NCBI RefSeq assembly: GCF_000331515.1
Contig: NZ_AMZO01000016.1
Location: 248,001-312,000, forward strand
From: Photobacterium marinum
GTDB lineage: Bacteria > Pseudomonadota > Gammaproteobacteria > Enterobacterales > Vibrionaceae
Direction: 5' to 3'
DNA: 64,000 nucleotides
In this document: positions 33,811 through 43,347 of the stretch, in pieces
How positions within the stretch are numbered: the first letter of the stretch is position 1
Layout: each line of letters starts with the position of its first letter
Made by a program: the position numbers and the translations under genes
Notes under the pieces: generated by a model
Seen by the model: only the letters and a program-made list of their open reading frames with translations
Databases searched by the model: none
What the model was told of the DNA's origin: nothing

Positions 33811-33941
33811 CTTTATGCTTCTTTCACTCCCCCCTCACCTACATAGCAGACTGAATAATCAAACATTTCCAACCAAACCCATGATTCAGGCTTATGCTTA
33901 ATAACAAGCAAAGATAAGTCTTTCGGGAGCTTTATTGGTTC

Positions 33942-36900
33942 ATGGATGAAGCAGGTAAACAGCAAAGTGCGTCGAAGAAAGCCTGTGCGATGCAAAAAAA
34001 CGGCGATCGACGAAAAAACAAACGCAGCCGTAAGCTGCGCCTTTTTATCTATTGCCTGTTTGCTTTACTTTGTTTCTTCGTTATCCCGGCTATCATCATT
34101 CCTCCTTGGCTCGCCTCTAAGGGAATCGAAATCAATGCCGTGTCAGGCATCACATTCAAGCAAGGCCTGATGATTGATGAAGTATCCATTGCTATCAACA
34201 ACAATGCACTTACTCTCAAAAAACTTCGTCTTGAACATTTTGTTGATGAGGAAAGCGCAATTTCAAATTCATCATGGCGCTTGTTTTCCCGCCAAACCGA
34301 GGTAAGGTTAGCTCCGGTGGTATTGAATGCACTGGCAGAGCAAGGAATTCGTCTTAGCGCTCTGTCTTTTGTTGATGCTTCGTTTAACTTTACCGACCTC
34401 TCTGAGCCTTATGTATTTAGCGCTCATGCCAGCAAACTCAAAGCATCTTTGTTTGATAAAAATGATCACCCAATAAAGCAGCAGATTAGTAACATTGAAT
34501 TGGTGTTGACGACTCAACCATATCTAGTGATTACTGGTTTTATCCGGCAAGCCTCTCTCAAGCTTTTCATCCCACAGGATGAAGCAAAACATCGATATCC
34601 GCTCAGCTTTGAAGACGGTAATTTCTCTATTAGCTGGCAGCCTGAGAAAACACCTCTGTCTGTTCATATAGCGACGCTGATACCGGACTGGCCAACAGTT
34701 ACGCCTGATTATATTCAGTCCGGTCGGAATATCGCTTTGGAAATGGATCTTGATCAAGCAGCACAAAGTATCAAGCTAACAGCCGATCAACTCAAGTTCG
34801 AACAACCGAAGTTCCTGCCTCAATTTGTCGAAAAACCGGATAACACTAACCAGGGACTTCACCTCGGTAGAGCTATCGGAAAACTGTCTCGTTTGCCTTT
34901 ACGAAAACTGAAGGTTAAAGATTTCAGCTACGGAAAGCTGATTATCAATTCCGTGATGGTTTTGGAAACCCCGCATCCAAGAAAAGACAAGCCGGATAAG
35001 AAAGCAAGATTCAAGCTGACAGGTAAAGCACTCGGCCCTGACCCATACAATATTGACGTTCACCTGAAACACTTAAATGAAGAGGACGCTCACTTTACCG
35101 GGCATATATCCGGCCCCCATGGCAATAGTTTGGATTGTCGAGCCGAGTTTCATGTTGCCAACCCGTTACCCAAGAACCTCTCATGCCAGTTAAATTTCGC
35201 TGATACAAAAACACTGACAGACAGATTAAATCTCCACGGTATTCCGAGTGCCACTTTACAGGCACCTCTGACGTTTACGGCAAAGCAGATCAGCATGCTG
35301 CCTCTTAGTAATCAGAGTAAGAATGGTAATACAGCCAACAAAGAAAGCTCAGAGAAAACTGAATCTTCCCGTGACTCAAAGCTAATCAATATGATTGATA
35401 TCACTCAGGCCGAGTACCAGATAACGATGAAGCTTCCTTCCAAAGTCGATCTCGACCTCAATCAATTTGCTTTCCATCATCCTGTTCTTTCACCATCCGA
35501 ATCAGAGAAGCGCCCTGTTTCTTCACTGGCTTTTCATACCGACGGTGCTATCGATTTACGAGCACATTTCAACAAAGGTGTGTTAACTCTGAATCTTACC
35601 GAGCAGACAGAAAACATCGCGATGAAAAGCCCTCATCACGACAGTCTGATTTCAATTCAGTTTAAGCAGCTCATCTGCTCATTACGCATTGATATACCGG
35701 AAATTTCAAAATCATTACAGTGTCACAAAGAGCTACGTTTTAAGGGAAAGCTAAGTCAGCTTTTTCCTGTTACTAACACAAAAATTGAGACGGTAAATGC
35801 GACGACTGATGCTTCCATGCAATGGTCTGCCAGTGATCTGAAAGTACAACTTAAACATACCCTACTTACTCTCGATAAATTGACGCTTTCAGCACATCCG
35901 GACTTTATCAATACTGAAATCAATGAGCTGGAGCTAAGCATTCCAGGAATTGAAATTAGTCAGCGCTTTGAGCCTGACAAGCCAGCACTCCTAATGCTGA
36001 ATCTTGAACCTGACAGTGCAATTATTCTTGGTGCTAATGCATACGCTGAGAAAATTATTCTTGATGACAGCCTGCCGGAAAAGACTCGGAAAAAGTTACT
36101 TCAAGACAAAAGCCGGCTTCCGGTTCAAAAGTATCAGGCAAAGCTTGAGCTTGAACTGAAAGATACTTCGCTGTTTCAATCCGGTGAGAAACTAGAAATT
36201 GACACTCTCTATCAGGTTAGTCTGAACCTCGGGCAAAACGATCAGCGGTTGCCTGCTTTTGGCAGTAACGGGGAGATATCACTGACACCAAGAGGTATCT
36301 CTGCCAAAGGCGAGCTGAATAATATGAAACGGGCACAACTGGTCCAGTTCACTGTTATCTCAGATTTAAGCCAACAAAAGACCCGAATCAAGTTACACCG
36401 TAATGAAATTCACTTTAGCCCGAAGCAAACACTGCAGAAATATTATCTGCCTCTGCTTCCGCTAGAATACGATCTGAATAATGGCAAAATCAGTTTTGAT
36501 GCCGACTTGGTTATCAATAAAGACAAATTAACCGGACACTTTGGTGTCTTTACCAATGCTCTCAGCGGCAATATTCACGGCTTTCATTTTGCCGACTTTA
36601 ATGCTGCCGTCACTGCGGTTATTACTCCCGGAGGTATACGTACAAAGCACCCGATCAGCGCCCATATCGGCCTTTTACATGCCGGAGTATTACTGGAAAA
36701 CGTCTTCGCAATAATAGAATTTGACACGGAAAATAATCGCTATGCCCTTCATCGTGCGAACGCTTATACGCTCGGCGGTTCTGTCAGCACTCATGGTGTC
36801 ACCAGTAATCAACTGGCCAACATTCCGGAAATCCCGATTATTGTGCACCATCTAGATCTGAAGAAGCTGATAGAAGCTATTGAACCTGAAGACATTGAAC

Positions 36901-37313
36901 TAACCGGCATCCTCGATGGCCGCTTTCCTGTTGCCATTGAAGATGGTATTCCGGTGGTTAAAAATGGCAGCCTGCACTCCCGTTATCCCGGCGGGATTCT
37001 AAGATATAAAGAAGGTTCCGCGATTGATAAGAACATCGAAGCAGCCGGAGAAAACAGTCTGCTGGTGATCAGTAAGATTCTCAAAAATTATAAATACGAC
37101 TCGCTGGCCGTTGATATAGACTATTCTAAAGAAGGACAATTAAATGCCAGTTCAAGGTTTAAGGGGCATAATCCGGACTTTCAAAACGGACGCCCGGTGA
37201 ATCTAAACCTGAACATCGAAGACGATATACCAGCACTAATAAAGACACTGAATGTCATTAATTCATCGAAGCTGGAGAGTCTGTTTTTAAAGCAGCTTGG
37301 TTTAAACGAGTAG
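33942..37313 (+). CDS. ydbH: YdbH, AsmA-like intermembrane lipid-transport protein
   Basis: An 1123-residue protein with one N-terminal transmembrane helix (about residues 32-56) and a long beta-rich periplasmic region that ends with the conserved YdbH tail (VDIDYSKEGQLNASSRFKGHNPDFQNGRPVNLNLNIEDDIPALIKTL). E. coli YdbH, with TamB and YhdP, forms lipid-conducting bridges from inner to outer membrane. The following two genes are ynbE and ydbL, its partners in E. coli, confirming the assignment. ATG at 33942 has GGAG 13 bases upstream; an internal ATG at 33990 is possible. Confidence 0.9.
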   Translation: MDEAGKQQSASKKACAMQKNGDRRKNKRSRKLRLFIYCLFALLCFFVIPAIIIPPWLASKGIEINAVSGITFKQGLMIDEVSIAINNNALTLKKLRLEHFVDEESAISNSSWRLFSRQTEVRLAPVVLNALAEQGIRLSALSFVDASFNFTDLSEPYVFSAHASKLKASLFDKNDHPIKQQISNIELVLTTQPYLVITGFIRQASLKLFIPQDEAKHRYPLSFEDGNFSISWQPEKTPLSVHIATLIPDWPTVTPDYIQSGRNIALEMDLDQAAQSIKLTADQLKFEQPKFLPQFVEKPDNTNQGLHLGRAIGKLSRLPLRKLKVKDFSYGKLIINSVMVLETPHPRKDKPDKKARFKLTGKALGPDPYNIDVHLKHLNEEDAHFTGHISGPHGNSLDCRAEFHVANPLPKNLSCQLNFADTKTLTDRLNLHGIPSATLQAPLTFTAKQISMLPLSNQSKNGNTANKESSEKTESSRDSKLINMIDITQAEYQITMKLPSKVDLDLNQFAFHHPVLSPSESEKRPVSSLAFHTDGAIDLRAHFNKGVLTLNLTEQTENIAMKSPHHDSLISIQFKQLICSLRIDIPEISKSLQCHKELRFKGKLSQLFPVTNTKIETVNATTDASMQWSASDLKVQLKHTLLTLDKLTLSAHPDFINTEINELELSIPGIEISQRFEPDKPALLMLNLEPDSAIILGANAYAEKIILDDSLPEKTRKKLLQDKSRLPVQKYQAKLELELKDTSLFQSGEKLEIDTLYQVSLNLGQNDQRLPAFGSNGEISLTPRGISAKGELNNMKRAQLVQFTVISDLSQQKTRIKLHRNEIHFSPKQTLQKYYLPLLPLEYDLNNGKISFDADLVINKDKLTGHFGVFTNALSGNIHGFHFADFNAAVTAVITPGGIRTKHPISAHIGLLHAGVLLENVFAIIEFDTENNRYALHRANAYTLGGSVSTHGVTSNQLANIPEIPIIVHHLDLKKLIEAIEPEDIELTGILDGRFPVAIEDGIPVVKNGSLHSRYPGGILRYKEGSAIDKNIEAAGENSLLVISKILKNYKYDSLAVDIDYSKEGQLNASSRFKGHNPDFQNGRPVNLNLNIEDDIPALIKTLNVINSSKLESLFLKQLGLNE

Positions 37314-37358
37314 CAATTTTGCGCTTTAACAAAAAATGGCTTACAAAGGTCGTAGTCC

Positions 37359-37574
37359 ATGGATATTCAGCTTAAACTTACCTGCATCACCACACTTTTT
37401 GCGCTTACTGTCATGTTCAGCGCCGTCAGTATTTCAGGTTGCACTCCTACTGTTCAGGTTTCCCCCTCCGACAAACCTATTGAAGTAAACCTCAACGTTA
37501 AGATTGAACATGAAATCCGGATCAAAGTTGACAAGGAAATAGATGACTTATTCAGTGATGAAGATGTATTCTGA
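37359..37574 (+). CDS. ynbE: YnbE-family outer-membrane lipoprotein
   Basis: A 71-residue lipoprotein with lipobox ISGC at residues 25-28 and the YnbE body TPTVQVSPSDKPIEVNLNVKIEHEIRIKVDKEIDDLF. YnbE completes an outer-membrane beta-strand stack with YdbH to bridge the envelope. It starts 45 bp after ydbH in the same orientation and lies 18 bp before ydbL, consistent with one transcript. Confidence 0.9.
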   Translation: MDIQLKLTCITTLFALTVMFSAVSISGCTPTVQVSPSDKPIEVNLNVKIEHEIRIKVDKEIDDLFSDEDVF

Positions 37575-37592
37575 TATGGCAAGGAGAATGCC

Positions 37593-37916
37593 ATGAAGAA
37601 ATTTCTAGTTCTGCTATTTGCTTTTTTCATTTCTGCCCAAGCGTTTGCACTTGATCTCCAGCAGGCGAAAAGCCAGGGGCTGGTTGGTGAAACTAACACG
37701 GGGTATGTTGCCGCCGTGACGTCAAATCCGTCTCCGGAAGTAAGAAAACTGGTCACGGGGGTAAATGCACTCCGTAAAGACAGGTATAAAAAAATTGCTG
37801 TTTCTCATGGTCTGACTACTGCTGAAGTTGGCAAGCTGGCTTACAAAAAAGCAATCGAAAAAACAGAGTCCGGTCATTATTACCAAAATGCTGCCGGTAA
37901 GTGGGTTAGAAAGTAA
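37593..37916 (+). CDS. ydbL: YdbL-family periplasmic protein (DUF1318)
   Basis: A 107-residue protein with a signal peptide ending AFA-LDL. The mature sequence LQQAKSQGLVGETNTGYVAAV...RYKKIAVSHGLTTAEVGKLAYKKAIEK is characteristic of YdbL/DUF1318. In E. coli YdbL acts as a chaperone-like regulator of YnbE multimerisation in the YdbH-YnbE bridge. AAGGAG at 37580 gives the start. Last gene of the three-gene operon. Confidence 0.9.
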   Translation: MKKFLVLLFAFFISAQAFALDLQQAKSQGLVGETNTGYVAAVTSNPSPEVRKLVTGVNALRKDRYKKIAVSHGLTTAEVGKLAYKKAIEKTESGHYYQNAAGKWVRK

Positions 37917-38074
37917 GCGTTACAATCTAAAGCTATATTCCAACAAGTTCCCCAAAGGCACTATTTATACGTTAAGTTTTTCTTAACCCATCCATCAATT
38001 TATTTAACTCTGCCTAACTCCCTTTTCAACGTATACTCGCGCCATCCTTTTGTTTTCTGATTATCTTATCACTG

Positions 38075-39031
38075 ATGATGTCACTTGCTTCACTCACCAA
38101 TTCAGTTAAAAAATGCCAGACATCCGATTGTCTCTTTTTTGCCATCGCCCTTGTCTGCCTTCTGCCTTTTATCAGCTCTCCGGTTGCTTTAATTCTGGGC
38201 TTTTCGCTTGCTAGCCTAGGCTTTGTACCAACTCAGTTCAACCTTGGTGCACTGACCAAAAAGCTACTTTCCTATTCAATCATCGGGCTTGGCTTCGGGA
38301 TTCATTTAGACCAGGCCATTGAAGCCAGCAAGCAAGGATTAGGACTTATTATTGCGTCTATCTTTTTCACCCTAATTATCGGCAACCTGCTTACTCGCCT
38401 TCTGCACATTGAACAAAAAACAGGTCACCTGATTGCATCAGGAACAGCTATCTGCGGTGGCAGTGCCATTGCCGCTGTCGCTCCGGCTATCAATGCCAAA
38501 GATGAACAAACATCACTGGCTCTGGCAACAGTTTTTATTCTTAACTCTGTTGCCCTGTTTGTTTTCCCGGCTATCGGCCACTTATTGGATATGAGTCAGC
38601 ATGCTTTTGGTACTTGGGCTGCTATTGCCATCCATGACACATCTTCTGTCGTTGGTGCTGCCGGAGCTTATGGTGATGAAGCATTGAGAACCGCAACCAC
38701 ACTAAAACTGGCCCGTGCTTTATGGATTATTCCTGTGGCTTTCCTCAGTTCACTAATGTTCAAAGGCGACAGCAAAAAAATCGGCGTGCCTTTCTTCATC
38801 GTGTTCTACTGCGTTGCAATACTCTTTGCCCACTGGGTACCGAACCTGCAGCCGGTTTATGACCAAATTTTCTTTGTCTCTAAACGTGTACTGGTGGTTT
38901 GCTTATTCCTGATTGGTTCTGGAATTACGGTAAACAGACTGCGTGCTTCAGGATTGCAACCTCTGCTACTTGGTATCTTGCTATGGTTAAGTATCGGGCT
39001 GGGGTCACTTACTTATATCCAACTGTTTTAA
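38075..39031 (+). CDS. yeiH: YeiH/UPF0324-family transporter
   Basis: A 318-residue inner-membrane protein with about ten transmembrane helices. Family marks are SYSIIGLGFGIHLDQAI, SGTAICGGSAIAAVAPAINA and IHDTSSVVGAAGAYG. UPF0324 (YeiH) proteins have been called putative sulfate or sulfonate exporters, without firm proof. ATGATG duplicates the start; the second codon may be used. Ends in a clear terminator shared with the following minus-strand small gene. Confidence 0.88.
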   Translation: MMSLASLTNSVKKCQTSDCLFFAIALVCLLPFISSPVALILGFSLASLGFVPTQFNLGALTKKLLSYSIIGLGFGIHLDQAIEASKQGLGLIIASIFFTLIIGNLLTRLLHIEQKTGHLIASGTAICGGSAIAAVAPAINAKDEQTSLALATVFILNSVALFVFPAIGHLLDMSQHAFGTWAAIAIHDTSSVVGAAGAYGDEALRTATTLKLARALWIIPVAFLSSLMFKGDSKKIGVPFFIVFYCVAILFAHWVPNLQPVYDQIFFVSKRVLVVCLFLIGSGITVNRLRASGLQPLLLGILLWLSIGLGSLTYIQLF

Positions 39032-39056
39032 ATACTCTTTCTTGAAATTTAAAAAG

Positions 39057-39085
39057 CCTGAACTGTTTGACAGTTCAGGATTTTT
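39057..39085 (+). terminator. Terminator after yeiH
   Basis: CCTGAACTGT-TTG-ACAGTTCAGG followed by A and five T. The 3' arm overlaps the stop codon of the 39075-39215 small gene on the other strand. Confidence 0.9.
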
Positions 39086-39215
39086 CTTTTCTTGTTTTAA
39101 ACACTGCAACCAGCAGCAACAAAAATGCTGTCAGATCCAATAACGCACTGATAAGCCCGGTAGATAGCAACGACAAACCAACCAGTGCCAGCACTCCCCC
39201 TATCCATTTAGCCAT
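39075..39215 (-). CDS. 46-residue membrane protein
   Basis: A 46-codon gene: M-AKWIGGVLALVGLSLLSTG, then LISALLDLTAFLLLLVAVF and a basic end KTRKEKS. Two hydrophobic helices with positive-inside charge. GGAAG lies about 9 bases before ATG. No family recognised. Its stop lies within the yeiH terminator. Real coding is likely from the membrane-protein pattern, but not proven. Confidence 0.5.
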   Translation of the reverse strand: MAKWIGGVLALVGLSLLSTGLISALLDLTAFLLLLVAVFKTRKEKS

Positions 39216-39372
39216 GAGGTACTTCCTTTATATACTTCGGAAAACTGGCTTAATTATCATGAAATGACACGCAGTAAAGAAAATACTCTTTACCTCTATG
39301 AAATAAAATATTGTTATAAGCAAATGGAATTAAATAAAAATTTTTATAACCAAAATATGATCAGTAACTCTT

Positions 39373-40677
39373 CTAACATTTTGCTACCGGCAATTCATCA
39401 AGCCTTGTTGTCCAACGATTTGATCGAAATGCCTGACGCATATGCCAGTTTGTCGAGCTAATTACTGAGGCTGGTTTAATGCCGTTTTTAAAACGAGCGT
39501 TCATTTTATCGGTAATCGCCATTAAATCCCGTCGCTTCATCTCTTCCAACGCACTGGTATCAAACATATCGAACTGAAAATGGTCATTATTAGCATCAGT
39601 TAGTTCATCAAGAATCACTCCGATTTTCTGGTATTCATACCCCGGTCGGTAAATAGCATCAAGCTGCTCTAATGCCAAAGACAGAAACTTATAAGAATCC
39701 TGACTCGGGCACATCAATGTTCTGATACTGGTCTTGTTATGCTGAGGCAATTCTTTATAACGGTTGGTACGAAGAAAAACACTAACAATTCCCGTCTGGC
39801 TGCCTTGTCGACGTAATTTCTCACCGGCTCGTTGACAATGAAATGCTAATGCCGCCTTAAGATCGTCCAAACTGCTGATCCCGATACCAAAGCTGCGACT
39901 GGATAAAATCTGTTTACGCTTTTCATCAATGTCTCCCGGGTTAATACAGGTAATCCCCTGTAACTCCAACACCGTTCTGGCTAAGCCAACATTCCATAAC
40001 CGTCGCATATCTGCCGCACTTTTATCCGCTAACTGTAAGGCGTTATGAACACCTGAAGTACGCAGACGTGTCGACATTTTCGCACCGATTCCCCAAATAT
40101 CCTGAATATCGGTTCTTTCCAGCAACCAGCGTCGCTTATGATCAGTGTCGATCTCAATCACGCCGTCGACTCGTTCTTCATATTGCTTGGCCGCCTGATT
40201 ACCAAGCTTAGCCAGCGTCGGAGTTGCTCCGATACCTACGCGAACAGGCAAACCAAGGTGCTTTTCAATCGTATCTCGAATATCTTTCCCGTATCCCGCC
40301 AACCCTTTGTGGCTCAAGCCATCCAGGCGCACAAAAGCTTCGTCTATAGAATACTGCTCTACGTGAGGTGAAAAGCGATGCAGCTCTTCAATGAAGCGGC
40401 GGCTCATATCGGCATACAAGGAATAATTCGAGCTTCGCACTACCACGCCCTGCTTTTTCATTTCCCGCTCGATTTTAAACCAAGGAGCACCACGCTGAAT
40501 GCCCAATGCTTTGGCCTGCTCTGATAAAGCGACACAACAGCCGTCGTTATTAGAAAGCACGACTACCGGCTTATTCGCCAGCTTTGGATCGAACAATTGC
40601 TCACAACTGCAATAAAAGCTTTTGGCATCAACCAGAGCCCATACCTGATCTCGGTACCCCTCTAACGCTTTACTCAC
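39373..40677 (-). CDS. umuC: UmuC, DNA polymerase V catalytic subunit
   Basis: A 434-residue Y-family polymerase. VWALVDAKSFYCSCEQLFDP (palm Asp), KPVVVLSNNDGCCVALS, YSIDEAFVRLDG (catalytic DE pair) and GIGATPTLAKLGNQAAK (helix-hairpin-helix) are all intact, with the UmuC C-terminal DUF4113 part. With UmuD' it performs error-prone translesion synthesis. It begins 11 bases after umuD and belongs to the same LexA-regulated operon. Confidence 0.96.
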   Translation of the reverse strand: MSKALEGYRDQVWALVDAKSFYCSCEQLFDPKLANKPVVVLSNNDGCCVALSEQAKALGIQRGAPWFKIEREMKKQGVVVRSSNYSLYADMSRRFIEELHRFSPHVEQYSIDEAFVRLDGLSHKGLAGYGKDIRDTIEKHLGLPVRVGIGATPTLAKLGNQAAKQYEERVDGVIEIDTDHKRRWLLERTDIQDIWGIGAKMSTRLRTSGVHNALQLADKSAADMRRLWNVGLARTVLELQGITCINPGDIDEKRKQILSSRSFGIGISSLDDLKAALAFHCQRAGEKLRRQGSQTGIVSVFLRTNRYKELPQHNKTSIRTLMCPSQDSYKFLSLALEQLDAIYRPGYEYQKIGVILDELTDANNDHFQFDMFDTSALEEMKRRDLMAITDKMNARFKNGIKPASVISSTNWHMRQAFRSNRWTTRLDELPVAKC

Positions 40678-40688
40678 TTCTTTGCCTG

Positions 40689-41072
40689 CTAATTCAACAA
40701 ATCATGAATATTGCGGGTTACCACACCGAAAATTTCAGAGTCTTCCGGCAAAGGAAAAGGGGTGAATCCCGGATTTTCTGCTTTAAGCCACCAGGCATTG
40801 TTATGCCTTACCAGACGCTTGCAGGTAAATTCATCATAAATACGGACAATAACAACTCGCCCCGGAACAACGGGTTCTGCACGATCGACAACCAGCAGAT
40901 CGCCATCATAAATACCAGCACCAACCATCGACTCTCCAGAGGCTCGTAATAAAAAAGTGGCATTCGGATGACGGATCAGGAAATCATCCAAATCCAACGA
41001 CTCTTCATATCCATCAGCCGGAGATGGAAAACCGCATTTTACTGACTCAAGAAAAACAGGTAGGACCGTCAT
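40689..41072 (-). CDS. umuD: UmuD, LexA-like auto-protease subunit of Pol V
   Basis: A 127-residue protein from the ATG at 41072 (a GTG at 41084 is in frame). The self-cleavage site is CGFPSP (C13-G14), with catalytic Ser in ASGESM (S48) and Lys in FTCKRLV (K85). RecA filaments trigger its conversion to UmuD'. Transcribed from a LexA box at 41093-41108, 20 bp upstream of the start, followed by umuC. Confidence 0.95.
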   Translation of the reverse strand: MTVLPVFLESVKCGFPSPADGYEESLDLDDFLIRHPNATFLLRASGESMVGAGIYDGDLLVVDRAEPVVPGRVVIVRIYDEFTCKRLVRHNNAWWLKAENPGFTPFPLPEDSEIFGVVTRNIHDLLN

Positions 41073-41092
41073 ACTCTTACTCACAACAAATA

Positions 41093-41108
41093 CTGTATGT
41101 ATATACAG
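41093..41108. promoter_or_regulatory. LexA (SOS) box
   Basis: CTGTATGTATATACAG matches the consensus CTGT-N8-ACAG with an AT-rich centre. It lies immediately upstream of umuD and predicts DNA-damage induction of umuDC. Confidence 0.93.
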
Positions 41109-41336
41109 TTTAATCGAGAAGCGTTAAAATAGTCACTATTGATGTGTATTTTCCCCGTATGAATGCACAGAATTCAGACAAGCTTCAGGAAATGATGCTA
41201 ATTCATACCAAAAGCGATGGAAAAATCAGCAAACGGCTTCGTTCAACTCTTTTTGTGATTCATTTATCTGTCAGCTTGTTAGACTTGCACATGAGCACTA
41301 TTCCCGGTCACCCGGGACCAAATAGGGAGACATTGG

Positions 41337-41741
41337 ATGCATAAGATTTATGCCATTATCGCGCTACTGTTTCTTGCCGGCTGTTCAACAACAGAAAGCA
41401 CTTATACTAACAGTCAGTGTGTTGGCGCAATGACCACCCAGGAAGCCTACGGCCACCTCGACCCGAACCGTTACACTATTCAGGTTCTGGCGTTGAGCGA
41501 AGAGCGTGACATCCGCGACTATATTCGCGAAATCAAAGGCCAGGCTCCTATCTGGGTAAACTGGAAACACAGCCTTGGTAATCGCTGGTATGCGGTAATC
41601 TACGGTGATTTTGCAACGAAAGCTGAAGCTAAACGCGCCATTGATACATTACCGGTTCGAATTCGCCAACAAGGACCATTTGTTCGCAGTTTTGCCGAAG
41701 TGCAAAATGACAAACAGACTGATGTTTTCCGTATGCGATAA
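41337..41741 (+). CDS. Short SPOR-domain lipoprotein
   Basis: A 134-residue lipoprotein with lipobox LAGC at residues 13-16 and a C-terminal SPOR domain (about 46-125: YTIQVLALSEERDIRDYI, RWYAVIYGDFATKAEAKRAI, GPFVRSFAEV). It is a compact version of the protein encoded at 26037-26636, without the Pro/Lys spacer. Binding to septal denuded glycans is inferred from the domain. GGGAGA precedes the ATG. Confidence 0.87.
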   Translation: MHKIYAIIALLFLAGCSTTESTYTNSQCVGAMTTQEAYGHLDPNRYTIQVLALSEERDIRDYIREIKGQAPIWVNWKHSLGNRWYAVIYGDFATKAEAKRAIDTLPVRIRQQGPFVRSFAEVQNDKQTDVFRMR

Positions 41742-41781
41742 CACTTTTGTATGTACTAAAATCTGACGGAATACGCAGATC

Positions 41782-41811
41782 AAAAAAGCCGGAGTTCGCT
41801 CCGGCTTTTTT
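41782..41811 (+). terminator. Bidirectional terminator
   Basis: AAAAAAGCCGGAG-TTCG-CTCCGGCTTTTTT, a perfect stem with tetraloop between the SPOR gene and the convergent MATE gene. Confidence 0.95.
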
Positions 41812-41852
41812 ATCTTCCCTTTTCTTCTTGGCTATATCAATCTGCCTGACAG

Positions 41853-43238
41853 CTAAATCGATAATGCAGAACCACTTGAGTTACCTGATTCCATCCCATT
41901 CCCGGCGAATTGTTTTTTGAGTTTCGCCAGATGTCTGAATAGCAGGATCACCAACATAACTCCGGTTGCCGCCAGACCGATTCCAAGTCCAGCCCAAACA
42001 CCTCTTAGCCCCATGATATTCATCAGTGCCCAGGACGACGGTAAACCAATCAACCAATAACCGATCACAGTTGAAATTGTCGGCGCCGTTACCACCTTCA
42101 TTCCGCGCAGAATACTAATGGCCGCCAGTTGCCATGCATCAACCACAAAACACATCGCCACAATAACCATGACCCCCGGTAACGCAGCAACAAGCTCAGA
42201 GGCAAGCACATCACCTTCGACGCTGAATACTGTTGTCAGAAATTCAGGCCAGATACTCACCAGAAAGCCGATTACAGCGCTGGTTGCTGTCACTGTCACC
42301 AGTCCTTGAATCGCATAACGACGAACTAAATCCGATTCTTTACTGCCGACATGCTGACTGACCAGAATCGAAGCGGCCTGAGAAAAACCAAATGCGATGT
42401 TCCATGAAAAGTTAAGGCATTGCAGCGCGATCTGGTGAATAGCCAATGATACTGCACCCAATGTTCCTGCCAGCAATGCAGCACCGGAAATCAAAGCATA
42501 TTCAAGCAAGGTTGCAATCATGATTGGCACACCAATCTTCAGCAGTGGAATCATGGCACTGAGTTGATACTCTTCCAGCTTCTCGAACGGATTGTACTTT
42601 CTGTATTTAGCGTGATTAAACACCCAGTAACCATAACCCAGCATCACCAGAAAAGCCGCCAGAGCGGTTCCGTAACCAAGGCCGGCCAGACCCATACCCC
42701 AATGAAAAGCCAACAGATAATTTAGCGGCACATTCAGTACAACAGTCACAATCGACATAATCATCACTGAACGGGTATCGCCAAATGCACTGACCAGACT
42801 ACGCAATACCAACAGCATCAAGCTCGGCAGCATTGACCATTTAAGTGCATCAAGATATTCGACAGCCAAAGTTACCGCTTGTGGATCCTGATCGGCTACC
42901 AGCAGAAGATCGTGCATCATCAAAAAGACGGGCTGGAGCAACAGAGTCAAAATAACAGCAAGCAAAATACCGCCCTTAAGTGATGAGCGGACTTCAGTAT
43001 CACCTTTTTCCGGATGAGTAATTCGCTTACCAAACGCAATCGCAATCAAATTCGCCACACAGCCGACTGTACTGCCTGCAATAATAAACACGATCGAGTA
43101 AACCGCAGCACCTAAGCCACCTCCGGCAATGGCTAAGATACTTAATTGAGCCATCATCCAGACATCGGTAAACACAAGTAATTGTGCAACCAGCTGCGAA
43201 ATAATCAGCGGAACAGCCAGGCTGATCAGTTTTTTCAT
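41853..43238 (-). CDS. MATE-family efflux transporter
   Basis: A 461-residue membrane protein with about twelve helices and MATE signatures: PLIISQLVAQLLVFTDVWMMAQL, LNYLLAFHWGMGLAGLGYGTA and FSQAASILVSQHVGS. MATE proteins export cationic drugs or metabolites using Na+ or H+ gradients. RBS AGGGG before ATG. It diverges from a LysR gene across 109 bp, so that regulator may control it. A separate MATE gene lies at 47889. Confidence 0.92.
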   Translation of the reverse strand: MKKLISLAVPLIISQLVAQLLVFTDVWMMAQLSILAIAGGGLGAAVYSIVFIIAGSTVGCVANLIAIAFGKRITHPEKGDTEVRSSLKGGILLAVILTLLLQPVFLMMHDLLLVADQDPQAVTLAVEYLDALKWSMLPSLMLLVLRSLVSAFGDTRSVMIMSIVTVVLNVPLNYLLAFHWGMGLAGLGYGTALAAFLVMLGYGYWVFNHAKYRKYNPFEKLEEYQLSAMIPLLKIGVPIMIATLLEYALISGAALLAGTLGAVSLAIHQIALQCLNFSWNIAFGFSQAASILVSQHVGSKESDLVRRYAIQGLVTVTATSAVIGFLVSIWPEFLTTVFSVEGDVLASELVAALPGVMVIVAMCFVVDAWQLAAISILRGMKVVTAPTISTVIGYWLIGLPSSWALMNIMGLRGVWAGLGIGLAATGVMLVILLFRHLAKLKKQFAGNGMESGNSSGSALSI

Positions 43239-43347
43239 ATATTCCCCTTTTGTTATTAGGGTAATTTATGAATTATCCCATTGAGTTTCAAACAACTTTT
43301 ATGGCACCCTTGCATTCCAAAAACTCATGCAAAAAGGGAAATGACTC

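Noticed and set aside
41144..41344. 66-codon plus-strand frame before the SPOR lipoprotein
   Set aside because: No ribosome site or family; ends inside the start of the SPOR gene. Considered noise.
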